DNA of 64,000 bases from Pseudomonas sp. UYIF39 (lineage in GTDB: Bacteria > Pseudomonadota > Gammaproteobacteria > Pseudomonadales > Pseudomonadaceae): assembly GCF_029963765.1 (NCBI RefSeq), contig NZ_JALBYU010000010.1:1-64000 (forward strand), given 5' to 3'. The position numbers and the translations under genes are program-made. Of this stretch, positions 1-8,550 are shown in pieces. How positions within the stretch are numbered: the first letter of the stretch is position 1; every line of letters starts with the position of its first letter. The notes under the pieces were generated by a model that saw only the letters and a list, made by a program, of their open reading frames with translations, was not told where the DNA came from and made no database searches.

Positions 1-215
1 TGACCTCAACCTTCCTGAACCACCGCAGTGAATGGTTTACGACTGCTGCGCAGCCGGACGCAGGCTTCGCCAGCTGCTACAGGGGACTTCATCAGATTTA
101 AGTTTTTGCGACATAGCCATGACCGGACTGTCATCATTCCTGGCACTTACGGTCATTGCTGTAGGACGTCGTCTTACGGACAATCAACCCTTGTTTTCGT
201 TGATGGATCACCGGT
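1..215. other. Non-coding stretch at the window edge with a possible REP remnant
   Basis: No open frame here resembles a known protein. Bases around 43-100 carry a GC-rich imperfect palindrome (CTGCGCAGCC ... GGCTTCGCC, then CAGCTGCTACAGG) of the kind scattered between genes in fluorescent pseudomonads, so it may be a REP relic. The rest is presumably the promoter region of the hydrolase operon starting at 216; no convincing -35/-10 pair was found. Confidence 0.35.
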
Positions 216-1022
216 ATGTCGCAACAGATATTTTTCGCCCACGCCAACGGTTTTCCCTCGGGCACCTACGGCAAGTTGTTCGCGGCGCTGGCGCCCGAGT
301 ATCAGGTGACGCATCTGCAGCAGCACGCCCACGACCCGCGTTTTCCGGCGGATGACAACTGGTACAACCTGGTCGACGAGCTGATTCATCACCTCAGGCA
401 GCAACCGGAACCGGTGTGGGGCGTCGGCCATTCCTTCGGTGGCGTGCTGCATCTGCACGCGGCGTTGCGGTGCCCCGAGCTCTATCGCGGCGTGGTGATG
501 CTTGATTCGCCGGTGCTGACCCGCGCTGATCAATGGGTGATCCGCGCCGCCAAACGCTTCGGTTTCATCGATCGCCTGACCCCGGCCGGCCGTACGTTGG
601 GACGTCGGGAAGAGTTCGCCGACCTGGAAGCGGCCCGACTCTATTTCGCTGGCAAAACCCTGTTTCGCAATTTCGACCCGGAATGCTTTGACGCTTACTT
701 GCAACACGGCTTGCACAAGGTGGGTGACAGGCTGCGCCTGCGCTTCGACCCGGCCACGGAAATCAGTATCTACCGTGGCGTGCCGCACACCAGTCCCGGT
801 CGCACACGGCAACTGAAAGTGCCCCTGGCGGTGGTGCGCGGGCACAAGAGCCGGGTGGTGATGCGTCATCACGCAAGCCTCGTGGGGCGCTTGCCGCAGG
901 GCGAGTCCCTGACCATGCCTGGCGGCCACATGTTTCCCCTCGAACGTCCCCAGGACACGGCCACGCTGCTGAAGAACCTGTTCAGCCGTTGGGAAGGTCG
1001 CCACCAACAGGATTGCGCATGA
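216..1022 (+). CDS. Alpha/beta hydrolase
   Basis: This 268-residue protein has the alpha/beta-hydrolase pattern: an early oxyanion segment (FAHANGFPSGTY, residues 7-18), a nucleophile elbow GHSFGG with Ser73 as predicted nucleophile, and a C-terminal GGHMFPLE segment that supplies the catalytic His. It has no signal peptide, so it should be a cytoplasmic esterase or lipase-like enzyme; the substrate cannot be told from sequence. Its stop overlaps the next start as ATGA at 1019-1022, so it is translationally coupled to a second hydrolase of the same fold. The pair with the following GST and DUF4892 genes forms one operon. Confidence 0.85.
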   Translation: MSQQIFFAHANGFPSGTYGKLFAALAPEYQVTHLQQHAHDPRFPADDNWYNLVDELIHHLRQQPEPVWGVGHSFGGVLHLHAALRCPELYRGVVMLDSPVLTRADQWVIRAAKRFGFIDRLTPAGRTLGRREEFADLEAARLYFAGKTLFRNFDPECFDAYLQHGLHKVGDRLRLRFDPATEISIYRGVPHTSPGRTRQLKVPLAVVRGHKSRVVMRHHASLVGRLPQGESLTMPGGHMFPLERPQDTATLLKNLFSRWEGRHQQDCA

Positions 1023-1873
1023 GTAACGTCGTTGAAGAAGTTCGCCTGAGCCTACCGCATATCGAGTTGGCAGCGCACTTGTTCGGCCCTGAAGACGGCA
1101 TGCCGGTGATCGCCTTGCATGGCTGGCTGGACAACGCCAACAGCTTCGCCCGGCTGGCGCCGAAGCTCAAAGGCTTGCGCATCATTGCACTGGACATGGC
1201 CGGTCACGGTCATTCCGGGCATCGGCCGACCGGTGCCGGTTACGCGCTGTGGGACTACGCCCATGACGCGCTGCAAGTGGCCGAGCAATTGGGTTGGAAG
1301 CGCTTTGGGCTGCTGGGGCATTCCATGGGCGCGATCGTTTCGCTGGTGCTGGCCGGTTCGTTACCGGAACGCGTGACCCATCTGGCGTTGATCGACGGCA
1401 TCATTCCTCCTACAGACAAGGGCGAAAACGCGGCCGAACGGATGGGCATGGCCCTGCAAGCGCAGCTGGATTTGCGGGAGAAGCGCAAACCGGTCTACAA
1501 CACCCTCGACCGGGCCATTGAGGCGCGCATGAAAGGCTTGGTCGCTGTCAGTCGCGAAGCCGCAGAACTGCTGGCCCAACGTGGATTGATGCCGGTGCCG
1601 GGTGGTTATACCTGGCGCACCGATAACCGCCTGACCTTACCGTCGCCGCTGCGTCTGACCTCCGAACAGGCGATGGCCTTCGTCCAGCGGGTCAGTTGTC
1701 CTGCAAAACTGGTGGTGGCTGCCGACGGCATGCTCGCCAAACATCCTGAGTTGCTGGAGCGTCTACCCTTTAGCCGTGAACAGCTGCCTGGCGGCCATCA
1801 TTTACACCTGAATGATGAACCCGGCGCCGACCTTGTCGCAGACTGTTTCAATCGGTTCTTCGCCGTTCCTTGA
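1019..1873 (+). CDS. Alpha/beta hydrolase, second of a pair
   Basis: This is a 284-residue alpha/beta hydrolase of the epoxide-hydrolase/haloperoxidase-like type. Visible motifs are HGWLDN (residues 34-39, oxyanion region), [12 protein letters not shown] (59-70) and the nucleophile elbow GHSMGA with Ser102; a C-terminal GGHHLHL provides the catalytic His. The ATG at 1019 overlaps the previous stop, and I prefer it to an in-frame start 30 bases upstream, which would lie inside the first hydrolase. No signal peptide is present. The substrate is unknown. It is followed after 50 bases by a glutathione S-transferase gene with its own GGGAG ribosome site. Confidence 0.85.
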   Translation: MSNVVEEVRLSLPHIELAAHLFGPEDGMPVIALHGWLDNANSFARLAPKLKGLRIIALDMAGHGHSGHRPTGAGYALWDYAHDALQVAEQLGWKRFGLLGHSMGAIVSLVLAGSLPERVTHLALIDGIIPPTDKGENAAERMGMALQAQLDLREKRKPVYNTLDRAIEARMKGLVAVSREAAELLAQRGLMPVPGGYTWRTDNRLTLPSPLRLTSEQAMAFVQRVSCPAKLVVAADGMLAKHPELLERLPFSREQLPGGHHLHLNDEPGADLVADCFNRFFAVP

Positions 1874-1923
1874 CTTGCGCCGGGCAACTGTCGAGGCTGG
1901 GCGGGTTGAAATGGGAGACAACC

Positions 1924-2583
1924 ATGATAGATCTCTACACCGCTGCGACCCCGAATGGCCACAAGGTCTCTATCGTGCTCGAGGAACTCGGCCTGCCCTA
2001 CACGGTGCACGCCTTGAGTTTCGACAAAAAGGAACAGAAGTCCGAGGGCTTCCTCAAGATCAATCCCAATGGCCGGATTCCGGCGATTGTCGACCGCGCC
2101 AACGGCGATTTCGCCGTGTTTGAATCCGGCGCCATCCTGATTTACCTGGCTGAACTGAGCGGCAAACTGCTGCCAACAGACCCCAAGGGGCGTTCAGTGG
2201 TCCTGCAATGGCTGATGTTCCAGATGGGTGGGATCGGCCCGATGCAAGGCCAGGCCAACGTGTTTTTCCGTTATTTCCCGGAGAAACTCCAGGGCGCCAT
2301 CGATCGCTATCAACATGAAACCCGCCGCCTCTATGAAGTGCTCGACACACGCCTGCAAGCCGTGGAGTTTCTGGCCGGTGAGTACAGCATTGCCGACATC
2401 GCCACTTATCCGTGGGTCCGTGGCCATGAGTGGTCGGGTGTCGAGGTCGACGGTTTGCCGGCCCTGCAGCGCTGGATGGCAACCATGGAGGCGCGTCCGG
2501 CGGTACAGCGCGGTTTGCTGGTGCCTGAGCGCATCGATGACGCCAGTATCATCAAGGGTGCCCAGGCCATGCTGATCCGATGA
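1924..2583 (+). CDS. Glutathione S-transferase, YfcG/YghU-like
   Basis: The 219-residue product has an N-terminal thioredoxin-fold domain (about 1-80) with TPNGHKV at residues 7-13, the [11 protein letters not shown] cis-proline loop and [12 protein letters not shown], followed by an all-helical C-terminal domain. The TPNG-type N-terminus resembles the bacterial nu class (YfcG, YghU), which reduces disulfides and peroxides with glutathione; that class has no Tyr/Ser/Cys nucleophile like the eukaryotic classes. The start at 1924 is preceded by GGGAGACAACC, and an upstream in-frame ATG at 1870 lacks a ribosome site. Its stop overlaps the following DUF4892 gene (ATGCTGATCCGATGA context), so the two are coupled. 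Confidence 0.85.
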   Translation: MIDLYTAATPNGHKVSIVLEELGLPYTVHALSFDKKEQKSEGFLKINPNGRIPAIVDRANGDFAVFESGAILIYLAELSGKLLPTDPKGRSVVLQWLMFQMGGIGPMQGQANVFFRYFPEKLQGAIDRYQHETRRLYEVLDTRLQAVEFLAGEYSIADIATYPWVRGHEWSGVEVDGLPALQRWMATMEARPAVQRGLLVPERIDDASIIKGAQAMLIR

Positions 2584-3398
2584 GTCTATCCATGCGTTCA
2601 CTCAGTCTGCTGTTGCTGTGTTGTTTCAGTCCGCTGTTATTTGCCGCCGATGTCCCGGGCAGTCAGGACCTGCCGATCGTGCCACGTATGGTCGATGCGC
2701 AGATCGTCGACTATCGTCCGGTCGTCGAACTTGAGCGGATCTATCCACTGGGCTCGATCCGCAAAATCAGCGGCCAGTTGCGCTTTGACGGCCAGGTCGC
2801 TGCCCGCGGGCAAACCACGTCGGTAACCTACGAGTTGCCACCGGAGCATTCCTCCACCGAGGCCTTCACCGCCGCTCGTGAAGCCTTGCAGAAACAGCAT
2901 GCCGAGTTGCTGTTCTGGTGCCAGGCCCGTGATTGCGGCGAAAGCAGCCTGTGGGCCAATGATGTCTTCGGCAATGCCAAGCTCTATGGCGCTGATGATC
3001 AGCAAGCGTTCTTGCTGTTGCGTCTGGCGGCCCCACAGGACAACACGCTGGTGGCGCTTTACAGCATCACACGCGGCAATCGCAAAGCTTATCTGCACGT
3101 CGAACAGTTTGACGCCGCCGCACCGCTGGGTGATTTGCTGCCGACTTCTGCAACCTTGCTTCGAGAACTCAAAAGCACCGGTGAACTCGATTTCCCCAAA
3201 TTGACCGGCGATCCTGACGATGCCTGGCTGCGCCTGATCTCTCGTGGGCTGAATCTGGACACCACGTTGCGGGTCAGTGTTTCCGGGCCGAAGGCCGAAG
3301 CCTGGCGTCAGGCGCTGATCGGGCAGGGCGTGCGAACCGCCAGGATGGAAGCGGGTAGCGTCGAGGGCGCTGGCTTGCACATCGAACTGTTGCGATAA
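2580..3398 (+). CDS. DUF4892 family periplasmic/outer-envelope protein
   Basis: The 272-residue protein starts with a clear signal peptide (hydrophobic core around residues 6-20, cleavage likely after LLFAA). The remainder matches my memory of the DUF4892 family: a conserved [14 protein letters not shown] start, a [12 protein letters not shown] segment with two Cys (possible disulfide), and a C-terminal OmpA-like stretch ([20 protein letters not shown]) that may hold a small peptidoglycan-binding-like fold. No function is established. The ATG lies inside the end of the GST gene, so it belongs to the same operon. Confidence 0.75.
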   Translation: MSLSMRSLSLLLLCCFSPLLFAADVPGSQDLPIVPRMVDAQIVDYRPVVELERIYPLGSIRKISGQLRFDGQVAARGQTTSVTYELPPEHSSTEAFTAAREALQKQHAELLFWCQARDCGESSLWANDVFGNAKLYGADDQQAFLLLRLAAPQDNTLVALYSITRGNRKAYLHVEQFDAAAPLGDLLPTSATLLRELKSTGELDFPKLTGDPDDAWLRLISRGLNLDTTLRVSVSGPKAEAWRQALIGQGVRTARMEAGSVEGAGLHIELLR

Positions 3399-3467
3399 GC
3401 TTTATCAGGCGAACGTACACGCTGCGTTCGCCTGCTCCTTTGCGGACTGACTTTTTTCGAGATTTAG

Positions 3468-4523
3468 ATGATCAATAACGATCGGCTGTTGGTGCAGATC
3501 CTGCTCCTGGTGCTGTTTGGCGCGAGCTTCTGGGTGATGGCGCCGTTCTGGTCGGCGCTGTTCTGGGGCGCGGTGCTGGCGTTTGCCAGCTGGCCGCTGA
3601 TGCGTTTGCTGACGCGTTTGCTTAATGGTCGCGAATCTCTGGCGGCGGCTTTGCTGACGCTGGGCTGGATGTTGCTGGTGGCAGTGCCATTGGTTTGGCT
3701 GGGGTTCAACCTCGCGGATCATGTGCGCGATGCCACGGCGTTCATCAAGGATGTGCAGGTCGACGGGCTGCCGGAAGCGCCGACCTGGCTGGGCAGTATT
3801 CCCTTGGTGGGCGAGCGGCTGGTGGGGGTCTGGAACAGCATTGATCAGCAGGGCGCGGCGATGATGCTGGCGGTCAAACCTTATCTGGGTCAGGTCGGCA
3901 ATTGGTTGCTGGCGCGCAGTGCGCAAATTGGCGGCGGGATACTTGAGCTGACGTTGAGTATCGTCTTCGTGTTCTTTTTCTACCGTGACGGGCCGCGTCT
4001 GGCGGCGTTTGTTCACGGGCTGCTGGAACGTCTGATTGGTGACCGTGCCGGGTATTACATTGAATTGGTGGCGGGCACGGTGCAGCGGGTGGTGAACGGC
4101 GTGATCGGGACGGCAGCGGCCCAGGCGGTTCTGGCGTTGATCGGGTTCTTGATTGCCGGGGTGCCCGGGGCGCTGGTGCTGGGGATCGTCACGTTTTTGT
4201 TGAGCCTGATTCCGATGGGGCCGCCACTGGTGTGGATTCCGGCCACGGCCTGGCTGGCCTGGAAGGGCGAGTACGGGATGGCGGTGTTTCTCGGGATTTG
4301 GGGGACGTTCATCATCAGTGGCGTCGACAACGTGCTCAAACCGTATCTGATCAGCCGGGGCGGTAATTTGCCGTTGGTGATTGTCCTGCTCGGGGTGTTT
4401 GGCGGGCTGATTGCCTTCGGGTTTATTGGCTTGTTCATCGGCCCGACGTTGTTGGCGGTGGCCTACAGCCTGTTGAACGACTGGAGCAAGAGTCAGGCTC
4501 GGGTTGAGGATCGCCGGCCCTGA
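3468..4523 (+). CDS. AI-2E family transporter (PerM/TqsA type) membrane protein
   Basis: This 351-residue integral membrane protein has about eight hydrophobic segments (roughly residues 8-25, 27-45, 60-80, 150-175, 205-235, 240-265, 270-290, 300-335), arranged in the AI-2E exporter/PerM pattern with a soluble loop between the third and fourth. Conserved-looking pieces include FFFYRDGPRL and the C-terminal KPYLISRGGNLPLVIVLLGV. Family members export autoinducer-2 or exchange Na+/H+; the substrate here is not predictable. It lies 69 bases after the DUF4892 gene and may be read from the same transcript. Confidence 0.85.
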   Translation: MINNDRLLVQILLLVLFGASFWVMAPFWSALFWGAVLAFASWPLMRLLTRLLNGRESLAAALLTLGWMLLVAVPLVWLGFNLADHVRDATAFIKDVQVDGLPEAPTWLGSIPLVGERLVGVWNSIDQQGAAMMLAVKPYLGQVGNWLLARSAQIGGGILELTLSIVFVFFFYRDGPRLAAFVHGLLERLIGDRAGYYIELVAGTVQRVVNGVIGTAAAQAVLALIGFLIAGVPGALVLGIVTFLLSLIPMGPPLVWIPATAWLAWKGEYGMAVFLGIWGTFIISGVDNVLKPYLISRGGNLPLVIVLLGVFGGLIAFGFIGLFIGPTLLAVAYSLLNDWSKSQARVEDRRP

Positions 4524-4546
4524 AATTTTTGGTTGAAGCATAGGGC

Positions 4547-4657
4547 CCCTTGGTCGGAACGCCGCCCGGAGCAAGCTCGCACACATTGATTTTGTATCGA
4601 TAACAAATTATGTGATCAATGCAGATCAACTGTGGGAGCGAGCCTGCTCGCGATGCT
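4547..4657. repeat. REP-type palindromic repeats (BIME-like pair)
   Basis: Two short palindromic elements flank an AT-rich spacer between convergent genes: CGCCCGGAGCAAGCTCGC near 4561-4580 and GGGAGCGAGCCTGCTCGCGATG at 4634-4655. Both carry the GAGC...GCTCGC core typical of Pseudomonas fluorescens REP sequences. They probably form 3'-end hairpins for the permease gene and the EF-hand gene. Confidence 0.6.
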
Positions 4658-4663
4658 TTTGAC

Positions 4664-5506
4664 TCAGGTCGCGACGTTCAGGTATTTACCCACGGTCGCC
4701 ACGTTGTCGAGCGAGTACTGCTTGCTCAGGTTGGCGATCATTTTGTTCAGGGCTTCGGTCACGTTCGACTGAGCGGTGGAGCTGTCGGTGTTTCGCTCGC
4801 GGCCGGCTTGCAACGCCGCTTTCAACTCGTCGCTGCTGACGCCGCCACTGCTGTCGCTATCCAGCACTTTGAGCAACGCGGCGCTGGTGTCGGTGTTGGT
4901 CGATGAGGTGCTGCTGGTCTGCAACGCGCGGGTCAGTTCGGTGGCGCTGACACTGCCGTCGCTGTCCGCATCGAGCTGGCTGAACAGTTCATCGCTGGAC
5001 ACTTGTTGAGGTGGCGGCGGAGGCGGGGCGAGGCTGGCGGCGAGTTCATCCTGGCTGACTGAGCCGTCTTTGTTTTTGTCCAGGGCCGAGAAGATTTCTG
5101 TGCTGTCGGCGCTGCTGCCGGCGTTGGCCAGGCCGTTGCTCAGTTCATCGCTGCTGACGGCACCGTCACCGTCGGCGTCCAGGGCGCTGATCAGCGCGTC
5201 AGCCAGTTCGGTGTTCGGTGCCTGATCCCGTGGCGGTGGCGGCGGAGGGGCCATCGCGGCCATTTCTTCACTGCTCAGGCTGCCGCTTTCATCGCTGTCC
5301 AGGTCGGCGAAATTCTTGCTCAGGCTGACCAGCAGGCCGTCGTCGGTTTTCTGCGACAGAGCGCTCTTGAGTTCATCCTGATCCACCGCGCCGTCGCTGT
5401 TGCTGTCGAGTTTGGCGAGCAGTTCTTTCTGAAATTGCTGGCTGCGGGCGGTGTTGGTGGTGTTGGTGCTGGTATAGCTCGTGTAACTGCTGACGCTACC
5501 GATCAT
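4664..5506 (-). CDS. Six-EF-hand calcium-binding protein (XopAW-like)
   Basis: The 280-residue acidic protein contains six 12-residue EF-hand loops (about residues 34-45, 70-81, 110-121, 143-154, 179-190, 216-227), each starting LD and ending in the bidentate Glu, e.g. DADGDGAVSSDE. Two linkers are polyproline (APPPPPP). It has a Ser/Thr-rich N-terminus and no Sec signal, which together with the EF-hands recalls the group named XopAW-like calcium-binding effectors; secretion is not shown here and no type III genes are in the window. I start at ATG 5506 because AAGGAG sits 8 bases upstream; a GTG at 5515 would be too close to it. Calcium sensing or buffering is the inferred role. Confidence 0.8.
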   Translation of the reverse strand: MIGSVSSYTSYTSTNTTNTARSQQFQKELLAKLDSNSDGAVDQDELKSALSQKTDDGLLVSLSKNFADLDSDESGSLSSEEMAAMAPPPPPPRDQAPNTELADALISALDADGDGAVSSDELSNGLANAGSSADSTEIFSALDKNKDGSVSQDELAASLAPPPPPPQQVSSDELFSQLDADSDGSVSATELTRALQTSSTSSTNTDTSAALLKVLDSDSSGGVSSDELKAALQAGRERNTDSSTAQSNVTEALNKMIANLSKQYSLDNVATVGKYLNVAT

Positions 5507-5618
5507 TGCGCTCACTCCTTGGAATGGATAACCGGTGGGTGCACCGGCTTATGCAGCCTCAAGGGGCAAGTTGTCGTGGGTATGTGAGGTTTGTACCGAG
5601 CGGTACACAGAGCGGTCA

Positions 5619-6677
5619 TCAGGCTCGGGGCAGGCGAATCACTGCTGTCAGGCCACCACTGGGCGTTTCTTCCAGGCTCAACTGCCCTCCCAGGCGTTCG
5701 GCCGCCTGGCGGGCGATGGTCATGCCCAGTCCGACGCCACCGGAGTTGCGGTTGCGCGAACCTTCCAGACGAAAGAATGGCTCGAACACCGCTTCACGCT
5801 TATCCGCCGCAATACCCGGGCCATGATCGATGACCCGTATCACCAGGGTTTCGCGAGTGTCTTCGAGCGTAATCATTGCCTGCCCGGCATAACGCAGGGC
5901 ATTGTCCAGCAGGTTGTTGATGCACGAGCGCAAGGCCATCGGCTGCACTTGCAACGGTGCGCAGTGGCCGCTGGTCAGAACATCGGCGCCCTGGTCCTGG
6001 GCGTTTTCACTCAGGGATTCAACCAGCGCCTGCACGTCCATCCATTGCAGAGCCTCACTGGTGCGCTGTTCGTGCAGGTAAGTGAGGGTGGCGTCGAGCA
6101 TGCCAATCATGTCGTCCAGATCCTGACGCATCTGGCCTTGCAATTTGTTGTCGTCGATCTGCTCCAGTCGCAGCTTGAGCCGAGACAGCGGCGTACGCAG
6201 GTCGTGGGAGACAGCGCCAAGCATCCGCGAGCGTTGCTGCACTTGTTCACGAATGCGTTGCTGCATCTTATTGAAGGTGTTGGCCGCTTGCCGTGCTTCC
6301 CGTGGGCCGGACTCATCCAGAGGCGGGCTGTCGAGGTTTTCGCTCAGTCGCTCGGCAGCATCGCTCAGGCGCTGGATCGGCCGGCTCAGCAGTTTGGCAC
6401 CGTACCAGGCGGCGATGATCAGCGAGACCAGTTGAAAGGTCAGCGGCACCAAAGGGCCGCCGAACCACGGCCGCGGGGGGCGATTGTCGAAGCGTGGGTC
6501 CATGGGCGGACGCTGCCCGTCGAAGTTTTCGGAAAATTCCGGGGGCGGCGGGGGCGGCGGGGGCGGCGGCGGGCCGTAATAGTGAAACCAGAAAAACGCC
6601 AACAGGTGCGCCAGGATGATCGCCACCAGCAGCATGCCAAACAGGCGGCCGAATAGCGTATCGAAGCGTGCACGCAT
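5619..6677 (-). CDS. Sensor histidine kinase with proline-rich periplasmic domain
   Basis: The 352-residue kinase has a first membrane helix (about 11-33), a short periplasmic segment of roughly 40 residues that begins with eleven consecutive prolines (36-46) and is rich in Pro/Arg/Asp/Phe, a second helix (about 76-95), a HAMP linker, a HisKA dimerisation domain with phospho-acceptor His158 (AVSHDLRTPL), and a HATPase domain with N box NNLLDNALRYA, G1 DHGPGIA and G2 GVGLGM. The start ATG shares its A with the stop of the upstream response regulator (TGATG), so the pair is co-translated. The signal is unknown; such a small sensor domain usually reads envelope state, metal or pH. Confidence 0.9.
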   Translation of the reverse strand: MRARFDTLFGRLFGMLLVAIILAHLLAFFWFHYYGPPPPPPPPPPPEFSENFDGQRPPMDPRFDNRPPRPWFGGPLVPLTFQLVSLIIAAWYGAKLLSRPIQRLSDAAERLSENLDSPPLDESGPREARQAANTFNKMQQRIREQVQQRSRMLGAVSHDLRTPLSRLKLRLEQIDDNKLQGQMRQDLDDMIGMLDATLTYLHEQRTSEALQWMDVQALVESLSENAQDQGADVLTSGHCAPLQVQPMALRSCINNLLDNALRYAGQAMITLEDTRETLVIRVIDHGPGIAADKREAVFEPFFRLEGSRNRNSGGVGLGMTIARQAAERLGGQLSLEETPSGGLTAVIRLPRA

Positions 6678-7447
6678 CAGCCGATCTCTCTGGCGTCGAA
6701 CAGATAACCCTCACCGCGAACGGTTTTGATCAACTGCGGCGCTTTCGGGTCATCACCGAGCTTCTGGCGCAGGCGCGAGACCAGCAGATCGATGCTGCGA
6801 TCAAAGGCTTCGATCGAGCGACCGCGAGCGGCATCCAGCAATTGTTCGCGGCTGAGTACCCGACGCGGACGTTCGATGAACACCCAGAGCAAACGGAACT
6901 CAGCGTTGGACAACGGCACCACCAGACCGTCAGCGGCGATCAACTGACGCAGCACGCTGTTCAGGCGCCAGTTGTCGAAACGGATGTTGGCCCGCTGTTC
7001 AGAACGATCGTCGCGCACCCGGCGCAGGATGGTCTGGATGCGTGCCACCAATTCACGCGGTTCGAACGGCTTGGCCATGTAGTCGTCGGCGCCCAGTTCC
7101 AGGCCGATGATCCGGTCGGTCGGTTCGCAGCGGGCGGTGAGCATCAGGATCGGGATGTCCGATTCTGCACGCAGCCAGCGGCACAGTGACAAACCGTCTT
7201 CGCCGGGCAGCATCAGGTCGAGCACCACCACGTCGAAATGCTCCGCTTGCAGCGCCAGGCGCATCGCGGCGCCATCGGTGACGCCGCTGGCGTGAATGTT
7301 GAACCGGGCCAGATAGTCGATCATCAGTTCGCGGATCGGGACGTCATCGTCGACGATCAGGGCGCGAATGCTCCAGCGTTTTTCGTCGCCGGGCGCTTTT
7401 TGATCGTCGTTCACAGGTGCGTGGAGGTTGTGCATGCGTGCGTTCAT
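6677..7447 (-). CDS. OmpR-family response regulator
   Basis: The 256-residue protein has a receiver domain (IVDDDVPIRELMIDYLA onward, phosphorylation site Asp77 in VLDLMLPGEDG, conserved Thr in MLTARCE and Lys in MAKPFEPRE) and a C-terminal winged-helix DNA-binding domain (LLWVFIERPRRVLSREQLLD; SRLRQKLGDD). About 25 residues precede the receiver, which is longer than usual; a second ATG at 7435 is a possible alternative start. It forms a two-component pair with the kinase encoded directly downstream. The pair lies divergent to pyrF, as I recall for other pseudomonads. Targets are not deducible here. Confidence 0.9.
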   Translation of the reverse strand: MNARMHNLHAPVNDDQKAPGDEKRWSIRALIVDDDVPIRELMIDYLARFNIHASGVTDGAAMRLALQAEHFDVVVLDLMLPGEDGLSLCRWLRAESDIPILMLTARCEPTDRIIGLELGADDYMAKPFEPRELVARIQTILRRVRDDRSEQRANIRFDNWRLNSVLRQLIAADGLVVPLSNAEFRLLWVFIERPRRVLSREQLLDAARGRSIEAFDRSIDLLVSRLRQKLGDDPKAPQLIKTVRGEGYLFDAREIG

Positions 7448-7728
7448 CTGCCAGGTAGGCTGCCAACCACAAAGATGGGCTGCGAGGTTGTGGTTTCAGC
7501 ATAGGCGTCCGGCCCGGAGGCGGGAAGTGCTGTAAGGACGTGTTGCGGCTGCCGAAGGTAACGTTGAAGGGTGTTGCAGGCGTGTCATGTGTGTATCTGA
7601 CTCGACACATTTGGCGCAAGGGCTAGTCTTGCTTGAGCCGCCTCGACGAATTACCGATCATCGGGTCCCGCAGAGGCGCTGGTTCCGCTACAATGCGCGC
7701 CGATTTCGACCTGCCTGAGAGCCCACTC

Positions 7729-8427
7729 ATGTCCGCCTGCCAGACTCCTATCATCGTCGCCCTGGATTTCCCGACCCGTGACGCCGCACTGAAGCTGGCC
7801 GATCAGTTGGACCCGAAGCTGTGCCGGGTCAAAGTCGGTAAAGAACTGTTCACCAGCTGCGCTTCGGAAATCGTTGGCACCCTGCGTGACAAGGGGTTCG
7901 AAGTGTTCCTGGACCTCAAGTTCCATGACATCCCGAACACCACCGCCATGGCCGTCAAGGCGGCTGCGGAGATGGGTGTGTGGATGGTCAATGTGCACTG
8001 CTCCGGTGGTTTGCGCATGATGGCCGCGTGCCGCGAAGTGCTTGACCAGCGCACCGGTCCGAAACCCTTGCTGATCGGCGTGACCGTGCTGACCAGCATG
8101 GAGCGTGAAGACCTGGCGGGTATCGGTCTGGATATCGAGCCGCAGGAGCAAGTGTTGCGCCTGGCCGCGTTGGCGGAAAAAGCCGGGATGGACGGTCTGG
8201 TGTGCTCGGCTATGGAAGCTCAGGCCCTGAAATCGGCGCACCCGTCGCTGCAACTGGTCACCCCGGGGATTCGTCCGGCGGGCAGCGCCCAGGACGATCA
8301 GCGCCGCATTCTGACCCCGCGTCAGGCGCTGGATGCCGGTTCCGATTATCTGGTGATCGGCCGTCCGATCAGCCAGGCTGCGGATCCGGCGAAGGCGTTG
8401 GCGGATGTCGTAGCCGAAATCGCCTAA
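7729..8427 (+). CDS. pyrF: Orotidine 5'-phosphate decarboxylase
   Basis: This 232-residue enzyme decarboxylates OMP to UMP, the last step of de novo pyrimidine synthesis. It shows the family signatures: [11 protein letters not shown] near the start, the catalytic tetrad region [11 protein letters not shown] (Asp62, Lys64, Asp67), and the phosphate-binding TPGIRPAGS and [10 protein letters not shown] segments. The start ATG at 7729 is chosen because the protein there begins like known PyrF proteins; a frame open further upstream has no similarity. A TACAAT at 7689-7694 could be the -10 box, with a poor -35. It is a single-gene unit ending at a REP pair. Confidence 0.97.
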   Translation: MSACQTPIIVALDFPTRDAALKLADQLDPKLCRVKVGKELFTSCASEIVGTLRDKGFEVFLDLKFHDIPNTTAMAVKAAAEMGVWMVNVHCSGGLRMMAACREVLDQRTGPKPLLIGVTVLTSMEREDLAGIGLDIEPQEQVLRLAALAEKAGMDGLVCSAMEAQALKSAHPSLQLVTPGIRPAGSAQDDQRRILTPRQALDAGSDYLVIGRPISQAADPAKALADVVAEIA

Positions 8428-8444
8428 ACACCGCTAAAACCTGT

Positions 8445-8520
8445 GCGAGCTTGCTCGCGATGACGGTGTATCAGACAACAATGATGTTGACTGACACTCC
8501 CTCATCGCGAGCAAGCTCGC
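8445..8520. repeat. Pair of inverted REP elements (BIME)
   Basis: Two exact 19-base inverted copies, GCGAGCTTGCTCGCGATGA at 8445-8463 and its reverse complement at 8502-8520, flank a 38-base spacer. Each is itself palindromic. They sit between the 3' ends of the convergent pyrF and reductase genes and could act as a bidirectional 3' stabiliser or terminator. This is the standard REP type of this species group. Confidence 0.8.
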
Positions 8521-8550
8521 TTGGTTTTTGTGGTGCCTTGGAATATCGGG

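Noticed and set aside
28..355. Two overlapping short frames at the window start
   Set aside because: They run across the real start of the hydrolase at 216 in other frames and have no ribosome site or recognisable sequence.
3405..4586. 393-codon minus-strand frame opposite the AI-2E family permease
   Set aside because: The translation is Gln/Arg/His/Pro-rich without any motif; the plus strand encodes a typical membrane protein.
7600..7640. Possible sigma-54 promoter before pyrF (TTGGCGCAAGGGCTAGTCTTGC)
   Set aside because: The spacing between the GG and GC elements is wrong for -24/-12.
8445..8520. Possible CRISPR-like repeat pair
   Set aside because: There are only two copies, inverted and palindromic, of the common REP type; there is no array or cas gene.
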